A stretch of 64,000 nt of DNA from an uncultured Roseovarius sp. (GCF_947489715.1 NZ_CANLER010000005.1:1-64000), one strand, 5' to 3'; positions 36,885-45,786 are shown, counted from the stretch's first letter. Translations and numbers: made by a program. The notes: generated by a model not told the origin, from the letters alone.

Positions 36885-37958
36885 ATGAAACTGACAAACC
36901 TTCTGACCGGCGCCGCGCTGGCCCTCGGGCTGGCGACAAGTGCCGTCGCCCAGGACAAGACCAAGGTGGGCTTCATCTATGTCGGCCCCATCGGTGACGG
37001 TGGCTGGACCTATGAACATGACAAGGGCCGGCTCGCGGTCGAGGAACATTTTGGCGACAAGGTCGAAACCGTCTATCAGGAAAGCGTGCCGGAAGGCGCC
37101 GATGCGGAACGCGCCATCACCCAGATGGCCCTGCAGGGCGCGGACCTGATCTTTACCACCTCCTTCGGCTATATGGAGCCGACCCTGAGCGTGGCAAACA
37201 AGTTCCCGAACGTGAAATTCGAACACGCCACCGGGTACAAGACCGCACCCAACATGTCGGTCTATTCCGCACGTTTCTATGAGGGTCGCGCTGTGCAAGG
37301 CCATATCGCGGGCAAGATGACCAAGTCCAATATCGTCGGCTATATCGCCTCCTTCCCGATCCCCGAGGTGATCCGGGGCATCAACTCGGCCTATATCCAC
37401 GCCAAGAAGGTCAACCCGGATGTCGAGTTCAAGATCATCTGGGCCTATACCTGGTTCGATCCCGCGAAAGAGGCAGACGCCGCCACCGCCCTGATTGAAC
37501 AGGGTGCCGACGTGATCCTGCAACATACCGATTCCACCGCGCCGCAGGCCGCCGCCGAAAAGGCCGGGAACGTGATCACATTTGGTCAGGCGTCGGATAT
37601 GGGCGAATATGCACCGATGCCGCGCGTCAGCTCGATCATCGACAACTGGGCCCCCTATTACATCGCCCGCACCCAGGCGGTCATGGATGGCACATGGGAG
37701 ACGGTGAATACCTGGGACGGGATCGGTGCCGGCATGGTCGGTATTGGTGAGATCAGCGATGCCGTCCCCGCCGATGTAAAGGCCGAGGCACTGGCCATGA
37801 AAGACGCCATCGCCAGCGGTGAATACAATCCCTTCACCGGTCCACTGAAAAAACAGGATGGCAGTGACTGGCTGGCCGAGGGCGAGACCGCCGATGACGG
37901 CACGCTGGCGGGTATGAATTTCTATGTCGAAGGGCTGGAAGGCGACATTCCGCAATAA
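36885..37958 (+). CDS. BMP family ABC transporter substrate-binding protein
   Basis: The 357-residue precursor has a Sec signal peptide (MKLTNLLTG through AVAQ, about 22 residues) and the BMP/PnrA-like periplasmic fold. GFIYVGPIGDGGWTYEHDKG near the mature N-terminus is the first ligand loop; ALQGADLIFTTSFGYM and KEADAATALIEQGADVILQHTDST follow the family pattern. It lacks a lipobox, so it is a soluble periplasmic binder. Encoded last in the ATPase-permease-permease-binder set, behind a GGGAGAG ribosome site, and followed by a strong terminator. Likely ligands are nucleosides or purines. Confidence 0.9.
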   Translation: MKLTNLLTGAALALGLATSAVAQDKTKVGFIYVGPIGDGGWTYEHDKGRLAVEEHFGDKVETVYQESVPEGADAERAITQMALQGADLIFTTSFGYMEPTLSVANKFPNVKFEHATGYKTAPNMSVYSARFYEGRAVQGHIAGKMTKSNIVGYIASFPIPEVIRGINSAYIHAKKVNPDVEFKIIWAYTWFDPAKEADAATALIEQGADVILQHTDSTAPQAAAEKAGNVITFGQASDMGEYAPMPRVSSIIDNWAPYYIARTQAVMDGTWETVNTWDGIGAGMVGIGEISDAVPADVKAEALAMKDAIASGEYNPFTGPLKKQDGSDWLAEGETADDGTLAGMNFYVEGLEGDIPQ

Positions 37959-37978
37959 AACCCGACGCAAAGCACCGG

Positions 37979-38006
37979 AAACCCCCGCCCAGCAGCGGGG
38001 GTTTTT
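37979..38006. terminator. Terminator after the ABC transporter operon, possibly bidirectional
   Basis: AAACCCCCGC (37979-37988) pairs perfectly with GCGGGGGTTT (37995-38004) around a six-base loop. Five T residues end the plus-strand copy, and A residues before the left arm give a T run on the minus strand. It can therefore end both the transporter operon and the converging SGNH hydrolase transcript. Confidence 0.88.
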
Positions 38007-38013
38007 CACGCGC

Positions 38014-39057
38014 TCAGGACAGTTTCAGTGCCGAATTCAATGTCTGCCGGAATAGCTTGGCAATTTCCCTGAACCCCGCGCTGGTGCCGTGAATTTCATC
38101 ATTCCAGTGGCGCACCGTCGTCAGCACATTGCGGCAATCGACCACCCAGACGTTTGAGACCTGCGCATTGCCCGCCACGTCATTGAGCATGTCATAAAGC
38201 CGGTCGATCAGATTGATCAGGATATTGCGGCGCAGGGCAAGTTGTGATGCGCTGGCATGGGGAAACCCGCGGCTGTCCAGCGGCTCGCCCAGCCATTCAT
38301 TATTCTTGGCATAGATCGGGCTGCGGTTTTCTTCGGCACCCCAGGGATAGGGGAACGGGTAGTCATAGCCATGAATCAGGATCGGCAACTCCTCCAGCCC
38401 CGGCTCGGCCCGCACATCGCTGACGACCTTGGTATAGGCCGCCCGCAACGCCGCCAGTCGATCGTTCAGCACATCCTCATTGATATGGCCCAACACATCA
38501 TCGGTATCACCGTTGAAATTCCGGATGATATCGAACAGTGCGGATTTCTTGGTCACCGGGTCCTCGCCGATGATATCGTTCCCCGCCGCCGAGAATAAAA
38601 ACGCCTTTACGTGCTTTTTCTGCGCCCGCAGGTTGGCCATATACTCGGTCTCTTTCGCGGTCAGATCACCATGCACCATATTGGCCGCCGTATCCCCCGC
38701 CGCCCCCAGCGACAGGATCGCGTGATCGGGGTTGAGATGGTCGACCACCTCGTTGATGAGGATCGGAAACTGGAACCAGCTATCCCCCTCACTCACGATC
38801 ACGGGCCGATTGGGAAAGAAGGTGCGATCCTTGATAAAGCCCAGCCTGCGACTGGCCCGTTCGGCATTGTTGCCAATCGCCATGGCATTTTCCAGTTCGG
38901 CCTCTTCCCCGGTCATCTCGACCAGATCGCGGTTTGGCACGACCCGGAAATCAAACCCGCCACGCCCCTTTATCACCGTGCAGTATTTTAGAAATTCATC
39001 CCTGCGGTTCAGATCGGCAGACAGCTCGACCCACTCCTTGAAACTGATCTTTTCCAT
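38014..39057 (-). CDS. SGNH/GDSL-type hydrolase-like protein
   Basis: The 347-residue protein shows the four SGNH blocks. Block I is EGDSWFQF with nucleophile Ser93, block II lies in SLGAAGDTAANM, block III is SAAGNDIIG, and block V is NDEIHGTSAGF with the catalytic Asp-x-x-His. Such enzymes are esterases, lipases or acyl-hydrolases. There is no signal peptide, so it probably acts in the cytoplasm. The insertion between blocks III and V (about residues 175-260) is longer than in small GDSL esterases. GGAGG sits four bases before the ATG. It is divergent from a trypsin-like protease gene, sharing a short AT-rich promoter region. Substrate unknown. Confidence 0.75.
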   Translation of the reverse strand: MEKISFKEWVELSADLNRRDEFLKYCTVIKGRGGFDFRVVPNRDLVEMTGEEAELENAMAIGNNAERASRRLGFIKDRTFFPNRPVIVSEGDSWFQFPILINEVVDHLNPDHAILSLGAAGDTAANMVHGDLTAKETEYMANLRAQKKHVKAFLFSAAGNDIIGEDPVTKKSALFDIIRNFNGDTDDVLGHINEDVLNDRLAALRAAYTKVVSDVRAEPGLEELPILIHGYDYPFPYPWGAEENRSPIYAKNNEWLGEPLDSRGFPHASASQLALRRNILINLIDRLYDMLNDVAGNAQVSNVWVVDCRNVLTTVRHWNDEIHGTSAGFREIAKLFRQTLNSALKLS

Positions 39058-39141
39058 GAGACCTCCAAAAAACTTGATTTGAAAAACTATCGTTTTATGC
39101 TGTGTTCATATCATTTTTTCAATTTTTTGGCGACTATTTTA

Positions 39142-40224
39142 ATGGCAATCTCAGCACTCGACCTCGGTATTTCCGACATAAAAGACAGCCTGAAACGTGC
39201 AAGATCGCGCGTCTCAAAGTTCAAAAAAGCAAAACAGATGATCGCCAAGCGCATGGGTCATCACGTTGAAAGCGAAGAACGACGTGAACTGGCACAGCAG
39301 CGCGAAGAAGAGATGGCAAATCAACAAGATGCCGCAGATAGCGTTACCACCTACAACAAAGACCTTGGCAAAGAGGCCTATATCGGCCCGCGCAACAACA
39401 TCCTTTCGGGGGAGTTTCTCGAAATCGGACTGCTAACCGCCCGGTCTGTCTGCAAAATAACCCATGGATTGACCACCGGCACCGGTTTTCTGGTAGGCGA
39501 TGGCGTGGTCCTGACGAATTACCACGTTCTGTCGAAACAGGCACAGGCAAGCGCGGCGCTGTTCGAATTTCTTTACGAAGACAATACAATCGGCACGCCC
39601 CGAAATTCCCAACTCTACATGGCCGACCCCGAGAGGTTTTTCGTCGCAGACGAAGCATTGGACCTTTGCTTTGTCGCTTTGCGCGAGGGGCCGGGCAGCA
39701 TTGCGCTAAGCGATCTTGGGTGGCTACCGTTGATCAGACGTGAGGGCAAAATCCTGATCGGCGATCCGATTAACATCATTCAACATCCATTGGGGGATCA
39801 GCAGCGCGTCGTCATGCATGAAAGCACGTTTATCCTGGTAGAGAATGGCACCGATGCCGATGCGTTCTGCTGGTATAGCGGCGATACCGCCAAAGGCAGC
39901 TCTGGCGCTCCCGTTTTCAATACCCACTGGGAGGTCGTCGCCCTGCATCACCAGGCCATTCCTGCCACGGACAAAAATGGCAATGTCCTCGATGTGAACG
40001 GAAAAGCCATCGCTGAAAGCCGGTTGGAAGAAGAGGATACATTGATCAACTGGATCGCGAATGAAGGGACCAGAGCCTCCAGAATCGTGAAATTCCTGGA
40101 AAAGGTCGATCTACCCGATGACCAAGACCAGATCCGTCAATCCCTGCTGAAACTGTGGCAAGGCCCGCTTGCCACGCGAAATGCTAGGTTGGCAGCACTG
40201 CACGGAGTGGAAAATTCGACCTAG
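39142..40224 (+). CDS. Trypsin-like serine peptidase
   Basis: The protein of about 360 residues contains a chymotrypsin-fold protease domain with a full triad: His128 in TNYHVLS, Asp174 in LDLCFVAL and Ser254 in GSSGAPVF. Residues 10-75 are highly charged and probably helical or coiled-coil. The start is uncertain. ATG 39142 lacks a good ribosome site, and a TTG at 39079 would add a hydrophobic N-terminus that could act as a signal peptide, although that stretch is AT-rich promoter-like DNA. The stop overlaps the converging HlyD gene by four bases. Possibly a regulated or effector protease. No PDZ domain is visible, so it is not a standard DegP. Confidence 0.72.
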   Translation: MAISALDLGISDIKDSLKRARSRVSKFKKAKQMIAKRMGHHVESEERRELAQQREEEMANQQDAADSVTTYNKDLGKEAYIGPRNNILSGEFLEIGLLTARSVCKITHGLTTGTGFLVGDGVVLTNYHVLSKQAQASAALFEFLYEDNTIGTPRNSQLYMADPERFFVADEALDLCFVALREGPGSIALSDLGWLPLIRREGKILIGDPINIIQHPLGDQQRVVMHESTFILVENGTDADAFCWYSGDTAKGSSGAPVFNTHWEVVALHHQAIPATDKNGNVLDVNGKAIAESRLEEEDTLINWIANEGTRASRIVKFLEKVDLPDDQDQIRQSLLKLWQGPLATRNARLAALHGVENST

Positions 40225-41417
40225 TGGCCGCCGCCTCCACCCAGCCCAACGCCCGAGATAAGCGCGCCCCATACCTTCAGGCGCAGCCCCACGGCCTTGA
40301 CCACACCGGTCGCCGAAATCACATGGCCAAAAACACCGGGCAGATTGTTCGTATAGGTCTGAATGATGCAACCGCTGCCATCCAGCATGATCGCCTCATG
40401 CTCGGGATGCTCCAATTCCAGATATACCAGCAACGATCCCCTGGTCCCCATGTTATTCGGCTCGATCAGCTTGCCCCCGGGCACCACCTGACCCGCCGCG
40501 ATGGCCGGCTGAACCGCCAATACCTTCGCGGGCAGGACGGAATTGCGGAAAGACATGTTCACGTTGCTGTCACAGGCGATTTCGGCGGGCATCCCGTCAT
40601 AAAGCGTTGCCCTTGCCACTTGTGAAAACCCGGCGATGGTGCGCACCGGAAGGTCCTTTGGCCGGTCCGGAATGATCATCATGGCAGGGCTCAGGATCAG
40701 TTTCGACGCTGGGCTACCGACACTCATCGCCAGCTGTGTCACGATCCCGCCGGTAAACGTGTGAACCTCGGTCTTCGCAAGCTCGACCTTGGCGCTTTCC
40801 ACGGCGGCCTCGATCACCTTTAGCTGTGCCGGAATGGTCTGAGAGATATCCGTTTGCGCCAGATCGACCTGTGCCTGCGCCGTATCCAGCCCGGCCCTAG
40901 CCGCGGCCATCGACGCCTCCAACCGGCGCACCTTGTCCTGCGTGCCCACATTTTTCTGGAAAAGCGTGATTGCGTTGTCCAGATCAATCTGGATCTTTTC
41001 CATCGACGCCTGCTGTTCCGACAGACCCGCCTCGGCAACGATCAGCGCGTCCTTGGCCTTGGCCTCGGCCGCCCTCAGCTGATCGAATTCTGCTTCAGCC
41101 TGCGCCAGTGCCGCCTTCTGGGTGCTGTTTTCAATGCGAAACAGCAGGTCGCCCTGCTCGATCCGCTGCCCATTCTGCACGGCCACCTCGGTGACAGGGC
41201 CCGATGTCTGGGCCACGACAGATACGGTCCGGAACGGGACCACGCCGGTATAGGATTTTGGGTGGAAGTAGAAGATTGTCAGAAACAGAGCAAAAGCCAG
41301 AAACGCCCAGATGACGACGGCGGTTTTCATGTTCCACACGGTCATCGCCTCGCCTCGGCGCCGCAACTGGAAATACCGGATGATGACCGGGAAAGAGGTG
41401 AACATCAGTTCAAACAT
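40221..41417 (-). CDS. HlyD family secretion/efflux periplasmic adaptor (YiaV/YibH-like)
   Basis: The 398-residue membrane-fusion-type protein has an N-terminal transmembrane segment (about residues 28-50), a lipoyl-like half-motif (SGPVTEVAVQNGQRIEQGDLL near residues 92-112), a long alpha-helical hairpin rich in Ala, Gln and Glu (about 115-225), and a beta-barrel part. The C-terminus ends in a glycine/histidine tail. With the adjacent DUF3302 gene it matches the E. coli YiaV-YiaW and YibH-YibI pairs, whose role is not firmly established. Its ATG overlaps the DUF3302 stop by eight bases. No outer-membrane channel or pump gene is adjacent. Confidence 0.85.
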   Translation of the reverse strand: MFELMFTSFPVIIRYFQLRRRGEAMTVWNMKTAVVIWAFLAFALFLTIFYFHPKSYTGVVPFRTVSVVAQTSGPVTEVAVQNGQRIEQGDLLFRIENSTQKAALAQAEAEFDQLRAAEAKAKDALIVAEAGLSEQQASMEKIQIDLDNAITLFQKNVGTQDKVRRLEASMAAARAGLDTAQAQVDLAQTDISQTIPAQLKVIEAAVESAKVELAKTEVHTFTGGIVTQLAMSVGSPASKLILSPAMMIIPDRPKDLPVRTIAGFSQVARATLYDGMPAEIACDSNVNMSFRNSVLPAKVLAVQPAIAAGQVVPGGKLIEPNNMGTRGSLLVYLELEHPEHEAIMLDGSGCIIQTYTNNLPGVFGHVISATGVVKAVGLRLKVWGALISGVGLGGGGGH

Positions 41418-41784
41418 TTTGCGCCTCCTCCGATTTTGTGGCCGGTTCGGCCATCTCCGCAGGTTCGGTTTTCTCGGAATACAGGTGGAAGCGCGTCCAG
41501 TCCGCCATCAACGCAATCAGGATCGCGCTGATCGGCAACAGGATGTTGAAATGTCCAAGCGGGAAAATCTCATAGAGCAGGGCTATGGTCAGCATGGTCG
41601 GAATGGTCTTGGCCAGCGGCGTGCCATGCGACTTGCGCTCGGCCCAGCGATCGAACGCGGCGTAAAGGATGACAACACCGTATATTGCCAGACACAGGAA
41701 ACCCAGGGCGACCCACGCCATCATATCTGACTCACCAGGGGCAACAAACCATGACGGGGACGCGTGACCGCTTTCGGACGCCAT
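41410..41784 (-). CDS. DUF3302 inner-membrane protein (YiaW/YibI-like)
   Basis: The 124-residue protein has two to three hydrophobic helices (about residues 22-42, 58-75 and 77-95), then a Glu/Ala/Pro-rich cytoplasmic tail. It is the expected partner of the HlyD-like protein, with which it overlaps by eight bases. The ATG at 41784 is supported by AAAGG eight bases upstream. A perfect 9+9 base dyad lies directly upstream and overlaps that ribosome site, which suggests control of this two-gene operon at transcription or translation. Confidence 0.82.
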   Translation of the reverse strand: MASESGHASPSWFVAPGESDMMAWVALGFLCLAIYGVVILYAAFDRWAERKSHGTPLAKTIPTMLTIALLYEIFPLGHFNILLPISAILIALMADWTRFHLYSEKTEPAEMAEPATKSEEAQNV

Positions 41785-41793
41785 AAAAAGACC

Positions 41794-41819
41794 TTTCCAA
41801 ATCAATATTAATTTGGAAA
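41794..41819. promoter_or_regulatory. Perfect dyad overlapping the leader of the DUF3302-HlyD operon
   Basis: TTTCCAAAT (41794-41802) and ATTTGGAAA (41811-41819) form a perfect nine-base inverted repeat with an eight-base spacer. It lies 10-35 bases upstream of the DUF3302 start codon and includes part of its Shine-Dalgarno sequence. It could be an operator for a dimeric regulator or, in RNA, a hairpin that hides the ribosome site. Confidence 0.6.
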
Positions 41820-42008
41820 CGCTAACTTGGGTTGTTTGTAAAGTCTATTTCGTTTTCGCCTCACCTGCATCCCGGCCTGGCGGGCCATGAATGAGAAACC
41901 CCGGCACCGCTTTATCAGCAGTGACGGGGTTGAGCCTGGGACACCAAGGCAAAATCAGGTTGTTAGAGCGCCCTCTGTCGCGCTTTTATCTACGTTCCCG
42001 AACCCGCG

Positions 42009-42650
42009 TCAGGCGCAATCAGGACGATACGCACGCGCCTGCGCCGTCGGGTGGGTCAGACCCGGATAGGCGCACCGCTTGGGCGAAATCTGCGGGAAAA
42101 TGTCAAACAGTTCTTCGCGCGCGGCAACATCCATTTCGGCAATCGCCTTTGGCGAGGGCCGGAAACTTTCCACCGGCAACCCTTCGGCGCAGAACACCTC
42201 GTGATTGTCGAAAACCAGGTTATAGAATGTCACGCTTTCCGCGCTCATGTCGGCAAACGCCTCATCGCTGGCATCGGCCAGGGCGCCGACCCGCATCAGG
42301 CAGGGCTGTTCATCGGCCACACCGGAAATCCGGTAGCCGGGGATCAGGGCGCGGTGCCCACAGGCGATCCGCAGATCACGGGCCGGCATCATCGGGCCCA
42401 CGGCGCGCGGCTTCAGACGAATGGGCGCAAGCTCGGGCCGGTCATGCATTTCGGCGGCAGTGACCGTACGGCTCCAGATCATGCGCACCGGCTGCAAGCC
42501 GTTATCGCGGGTGACAACCATGTCACCGGGGTGGAGGATTTCAACATGGCGCGCACCCAGTGGTGTGCGCACATTCGCGCCGCCACATAGTCCGGTCAGA
42601 TAACGTCTGTCTGTCTTCATTGCCGTTGGTAGCGCTGCCGCAAATCCCAT
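42009..42650 (-). CDS. Hint-domain protein
   Basis: The 213-residue protein carries a Hedgehog/intein-type Hint_2 domain common in Rhodobacteraceae. VRTPLGARHVEILHPGDMVVTRDNGLQPVRMIW near residues 25-60 is the first half, and YNLVFDNHEVFCAEGLPVESF near residues 140-160 is the second. The long extein-like partner often fused to this domain (for example RTX repeats) is absent, so the domain stands alone. GGAGG eight bases upstream fixes the ATG at 42650. Whether it self-processes is unknown. No operon partner is evident. Confidence 0.8.
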   Translation of the reverse strand: MGFAAALPTAMKTDRRYLTGLCGGANVRTPLGARHVEILHPGDMVVTRDNGLQPVRMIWSRTVTAAEMHDRPELAPIRLKPRAVGPMMPARDLRIACGHRALIPGYRISGVADEQPCLMRVGALADASDEAFADMSAESVTFYNLVFDNHEVFCAEGLPVESFRPSPKAIAEMDVAAREELFDIFPQISPKRCAYPGLTHPTAQARAYRPDCA

Positions 42651-42973
42651 ATTCCACACCTCCAATTCCCTACAGACCTAACACTTCAAGGTTAATGCGC
42701 CGGAAATTAGGTACGAGTGTGGACAGATTGTGACAGTCATCGCGCATCTGCGCTTGCACCCATAAAAAGACATATAACTCAATATGATAACTTGATTTTG
42801 CGCCCGCCACTCAAAACGGCTCAAATTGCGATAGCCAAAATTTTTTTCAACTTTTCTCAACAGAATTTCAGGAAATCGCGCGTAGACCGAATCTGACAGG
42901 CAACCACTTCCGATCTTTTCCTTTCGCCGCGACCGTGACAGGCTGGCGATGTGATATGAAAGGCGGCGCAGCT
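42651..42973. other. Intergenic region between divergent Hint and DUF938 genes
   Basis: About 320 bases holding promoters for both flanking genes. The middle (about 42760-42870) is AT-rich with a poly-T stretch. A 60-codon frame at 42678-42860 on the minus strand is not supported by composition or a ribosome site. Confidence 0.4.
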
Positions 42974-43636
42974 ATGACCCGACACAGGCACCTCCCGCAA
43001 ACGGCTTCCATTGCAGAGCCCGGGGATGACGGTCGTCTGCATGCTCCGGCGGCCGCGCGCAATGCGCAGGCCATCATCGATCTCATGATCCGTTACGCCC
43101 CCTCGGGCGGCAAGGCGCTTGAGATCGCAAGCGGCACCGGACAGCATGTGGCGGGGTTGGCCCGTGCCCTGCCCGCCCTGACCTGGCAACCCAGCGAAAT
43201 CGACGCAGCACGCCGCGGCAGCATCAACAGCTGGGCGGCGCAAATACCCAATATCCTGCCCGCTATTCCACTTGATGCGACTACCCCCGGCTGGTCGGTC
43301 TGCCAGGCCGACCAGGATCTGATCCTGCTGGTCAATCTGCTGCACCTGATCAGCATCGCCGAGACCCGCATACTGATTACCGAAGTGGCCCGGGCGCTCG
43401 CCCCCGGTGGTCGCTTCTGCCTGTACGGTCCATTCCTGCGCGACGGCATTACCGTCTCGGACGGAGATGCCAGCTTTGATGCCAGCCTGCGTGCGGCCGA
43501 CCCGGAAATCGGCTACAAGGATGTCGGTGCGGTTCAGCGATGGCTGGCCGATTCCGGGCTGCGCGTCATCGCCACGGTTGACATGCCCGCCAACAATCTG
43601 ACCCTGATCAGCGAACGCCCTGCGGAGACCCCCTGA
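42974..43636 (+). CDS. DUF938 family SAM-dependent methyltransferase
   Basis: The protein of about 220 residues has a class I methyltransferase Rossmann fold. KALEIASGTGQHV near residues 48-60 is the SAM-binding motif I, and the QADQDLILLVNLLHLI block and RALAPGGRFCLYGPF follow as later motifs. The DUF938 signature includes the N-terminal region just before motif I (AARNAQAIIDLM). The target is unknown. ATG 42974 is used, though ATG 42956 and GTG 42935 are also in frame and the ribosome site is weak. The next gene starts on the last base of its stop codon. Confidence 0.8.
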   Translation: MTRHRHLPQTASIAEPGDDGRLHAPAAARNAQAIIDLMIRYAPSGGKALEIASGTGQHVAGLARALPALTWQPSEIDAARRGSINSWAAQIPNILPAIPLDATTPGWSVCQADQDLILLVNLLHLISIAETRILITEVARALAPGGRFCLYGPFLRDGITVSDGDASFDASLRAADPEIGYKDVGAVQRWLADSGLRVIATVDMPANNLTLISERPAETP

Positions 43637-44421
43637 TGCCTTCACTTTCAACGACCCTTACCACCATTCTTCTTGCCTGCACCCTTGCCCTGCCCGTCAC
43701 AGCCCAGACTCAGGCCGAGGCCGGCACGCCCGCAACCGTCAAATTCCGCGATAACGATCCGGTTGACTGGAAAGGGCGCGGCCCGAACCGATATCAGATA
43801 CATGGCATTGACGTGGCCCGGTTCCAGGGTGAGATCGACTGGCGCAAGGCGCGAAATGCCGGTGTCAGCTTTGTTTTCATGAAGGCCACCGAAGGCGGCG
43901 ATCTGCTTGACCCGCTGTTCAATGAACACTGGCGCGGGGCCAAGCGCGCCGGAATCCCGCGCGGGGCCTACCATTTCTACTATTTCTGCACCCCGCCCGA
44001 AACCCAGGCCCGCTGGTTCATCCGTAATGTGCCTCGAAACCGGGGCACCCTGCCGCCGGTCCTGGACATGGAATGGAACCCGTTTTCACCAACCTGCACC
44101 AAACGCCCGCCAGCCAAGGAAGTGCGGCGCCAGATGAAAATCTTCATGGACATGGTCGAGCGACGCTATGGCCAGCGTCCCATCATCTACACCACACCGC
44201 AATTCTACCGTGATGCCGGGCTCGACCGGCTGAAGGGTGAGGAGTTCTGGCTGCGCAGCACCGCCAAGACACTGGACAAAGCCTATCCCGGCCAAAGCTG
44301 GAGCTTTTGGCAATATAGCGCCACCGGTGTGATCGACGGGATCGGCAAAGAGGTTGACCTGAATGCCTTTGGCGGCAGCGCCTCGAACTGGACCGCCTGG
44401 CTGAAAGCGCGGCGGCGATAA
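43636..44421 (+). CDS. Glycoside hydrolase family 25 lysozyme, secreted
   Basis: The 261-residue precursor has a Sec signal peptide (about residues 1-23, ending near VTAQ) and a GH25 muramidase domain. HGIDVARFQGEIDW near residues 55-68, FMKATEGG and VLDMEWNPF carry the acidic catalytic residues, and SWSFWQYSATG with the VDLNAF ending closes the barrel. GH25 enzymes cut the beta-1,4 bond between MurNAc and GlcNAc. In this setting it is probably a periplasmic cell-wall remodelling enzyme rather than a phage lysin, since no holin or other phage gene is near. It is coupled to the methyltransferase by a one-base overlap. Confidence 0.88.
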   Translation: MPSLSTTLTTILLACTLALPVTAQTQAEAGTPATVKFRDNDPVDWKGRGPNRYQIHGIDVARFQGEIDWRKARNAGVSFVFMKATEGGDLLDPLFNEHWRGAKRAGIPRGAYHFYYFCTPPETQARWFIRNVPRNRGTLPPVLDMEWNPFSPTCTKRPPAKEVRRQMKIFMDMVERRYGQRPIIYTTPQFYRDAGLDRLKGEEFWLRSTAKTLDKAYPGQSWSFWQYSATGVIDGIGKEVDLNAFGGSASNWTAWLKARRR

Positions 44422-44430
44422 CGGCGCGCG

Positions 44431-45360
44431 CTAACGCCGCCCGTCTTGCCGATCGGCCCATGTCGACCACAGCCTGCCATCGGTGACAACCAACCCCAAC
44501 GCGATCAGGGCAAATCCGATCCAGGCTTCACAGCCCAGTGTTTCCTCCAGAAAGGCAGCGCCAAGCGCCACGGCGATCGGCGGCACCAGCAAGGTGACCA
44601 GCATCAGGTTGGCGGCACCAGCGCGGATCAGGATGCGGTAATAAAGCAGGTAGGCAAAGGCCGTGCCAAAGCTCGCCAACCCCAGCAAAGCCACCCAGAC
44701 CTGCACCGAAAGATCAAGGCTGGGCGGGCCATCCACGATGAACGCCGCCGGTGTCATCCAGAACGTGCTGCCCATCAGCATGCCCAGCGCGTTCATCTGC
44801 GGTGGCGGCCCCGACAGCCTGACCTTGGCCCAGACACTTGCCAGCGCATAACAAAGAGCGGCCAGCAGCACCGCCAACTGGGCGATGTTGCGTGGATCAA
44901 GACCGGCCAGCAGATCAGCCCCCATGATCGCAGCCACCCCCGCCAGACCCAAAAGCGCCCCGACGATCCTGGCCAGCGTCAGCGGTTCATCTCTGAGAAG
45001 CAGGCCGGCGACGACCCCCCCGAACACCGCCGTTGTCCCGGTAAGGATCGAGGCAAGGCCGCTTTCGATGTATTTCTGGCTCCAGAACACCAGCGAAAAC
45101 GGAATGGCGTTGTTGAGCGCCCCCATCACCAGATACGCGCCCCAGATCGTCACGCTGCGCGGCCAGGCGATACCCTGCCGCCAGACCACCCAGATCAGGA
45201 TTGGCACCGCCCAGGCCACCCGGTGCAGGGTGATGGTCAGCGGTGGCACCTCGGTCAGTGCCACCTCGGCCAGAAAAAACGAGGCGCCCCAAACTGTTGA
45301 GAGCATCAACAGCAACACGGCGGCAGCAGCGGTAATCGGCGGAGAGACAGGGCGCGTCAT
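44431..45360 (-). CDS. EamA/DMT family transporter
   Basis: The 309-residue inner-membrane protein has about ten hydrophobic helices arranged as two EamA repeats. The first repeat has the typical LLLMLSTVWGASFFLAEVAL start and a SLVFWSQKYIESGLASILTGTTAVFGGVVAGLLL segment; the second ends with IGFALIALGLVVTDG. DMT transporters export metabolites such as amino acids or amines; the substrate cannot be inferred. It converges with the GH25 gene with only nine bases between stops. Confidence 0.85.
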   Translation of the reverse strand: MTRPVSPPITAAAAVLLLMLSTVWGASFFLAEVALTEVPPLTITLHRVAWAVPILIWVVWRQGIAWPRSVTIWGAYLVMGALNNAIPFSLVFWSQKYIESGLASILTGTTAVFGGVVAGLLLRDEPLTLARIVGALLGLAGVAAIMGADLLAGLDPRNIAQLAVLLAALCYALASVWAKVRLSGPPPQMNALGMLMGSTFWMTPAAFIVDGPPSLDLSVQVWVALLGLASFGTAFAYLLYYRILIRAGAANLMLVTLLVPPIAVALGAAFLEETLGCEAWIGFALIALGLVVTDGRLWSTWADRQDGRR

Positions 45361-45786
45361 GTCGGATTAGTGACACGCCCTGCGCCTGAATACGACCCGT
45401 TTCCTGCACCGGGTCGGCGCACTCTCAAAGGGCGCGCGGGGCACCGGATTTAGGGCACAAATGACCAAATCAAAGCGCGAACATTTGCCCGAAAACAGCA
45501 ACCTCAGGTGGAATAAGATCCCCTAATTGGTAAAAAAATATTGCCAAATGCGCCCTCTCCGGAGAATATTGGCCAAGGTTTGAGACAGGAAGGTTCATTA
45601 CCGCGCCAGAATTTCACCGGTCTTACCTCTTGTAGTTGCCCCTGCGCAGGCGCCTGAACGGGTCTTTGTGATCCGCTGGGCGGGCTTGTGACTGTTGGCA
45701 AATGATACGTGTTTCTCGTGTCGGACGCGACGACGCCTGCGTCCTTGTTTGAACATTACAAAAAACGAAAACCAAGGGAGTGAATT
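45361..45786. other. Intergenic region upstream of the PQQ dehydrogenase
   Basis: About 425 bases between divergent genes. I see no gene. It contains a short palindrome (TCTCCGGAGA, near 45557-45566) and ends with AAGGGAGTGA, the ribosome site of the dehydrogenase gene. The promoter for the dehydrogenase-cytochrome pair should lie here. Confidence 0.45.

Noticed and set aside
42009..42650. Hint protein as an active intein
   Set aside because: There is no interrupted host gene on either side, and the domain type is the stand-alone Hint_2 form.
42678..42860. 60-codon frame between the Hint and DUF938 genes
   Set aside because: It lies in AT-rich promoter-like DNA, lacks a ribosome site and resembles no family.
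43636..44421. GH25 lysozyme as a prophage remnant
   Set aside because: It has a Sec signal peptide and sits among housekeeping genes with no holin, tail or integrase gene nearby.
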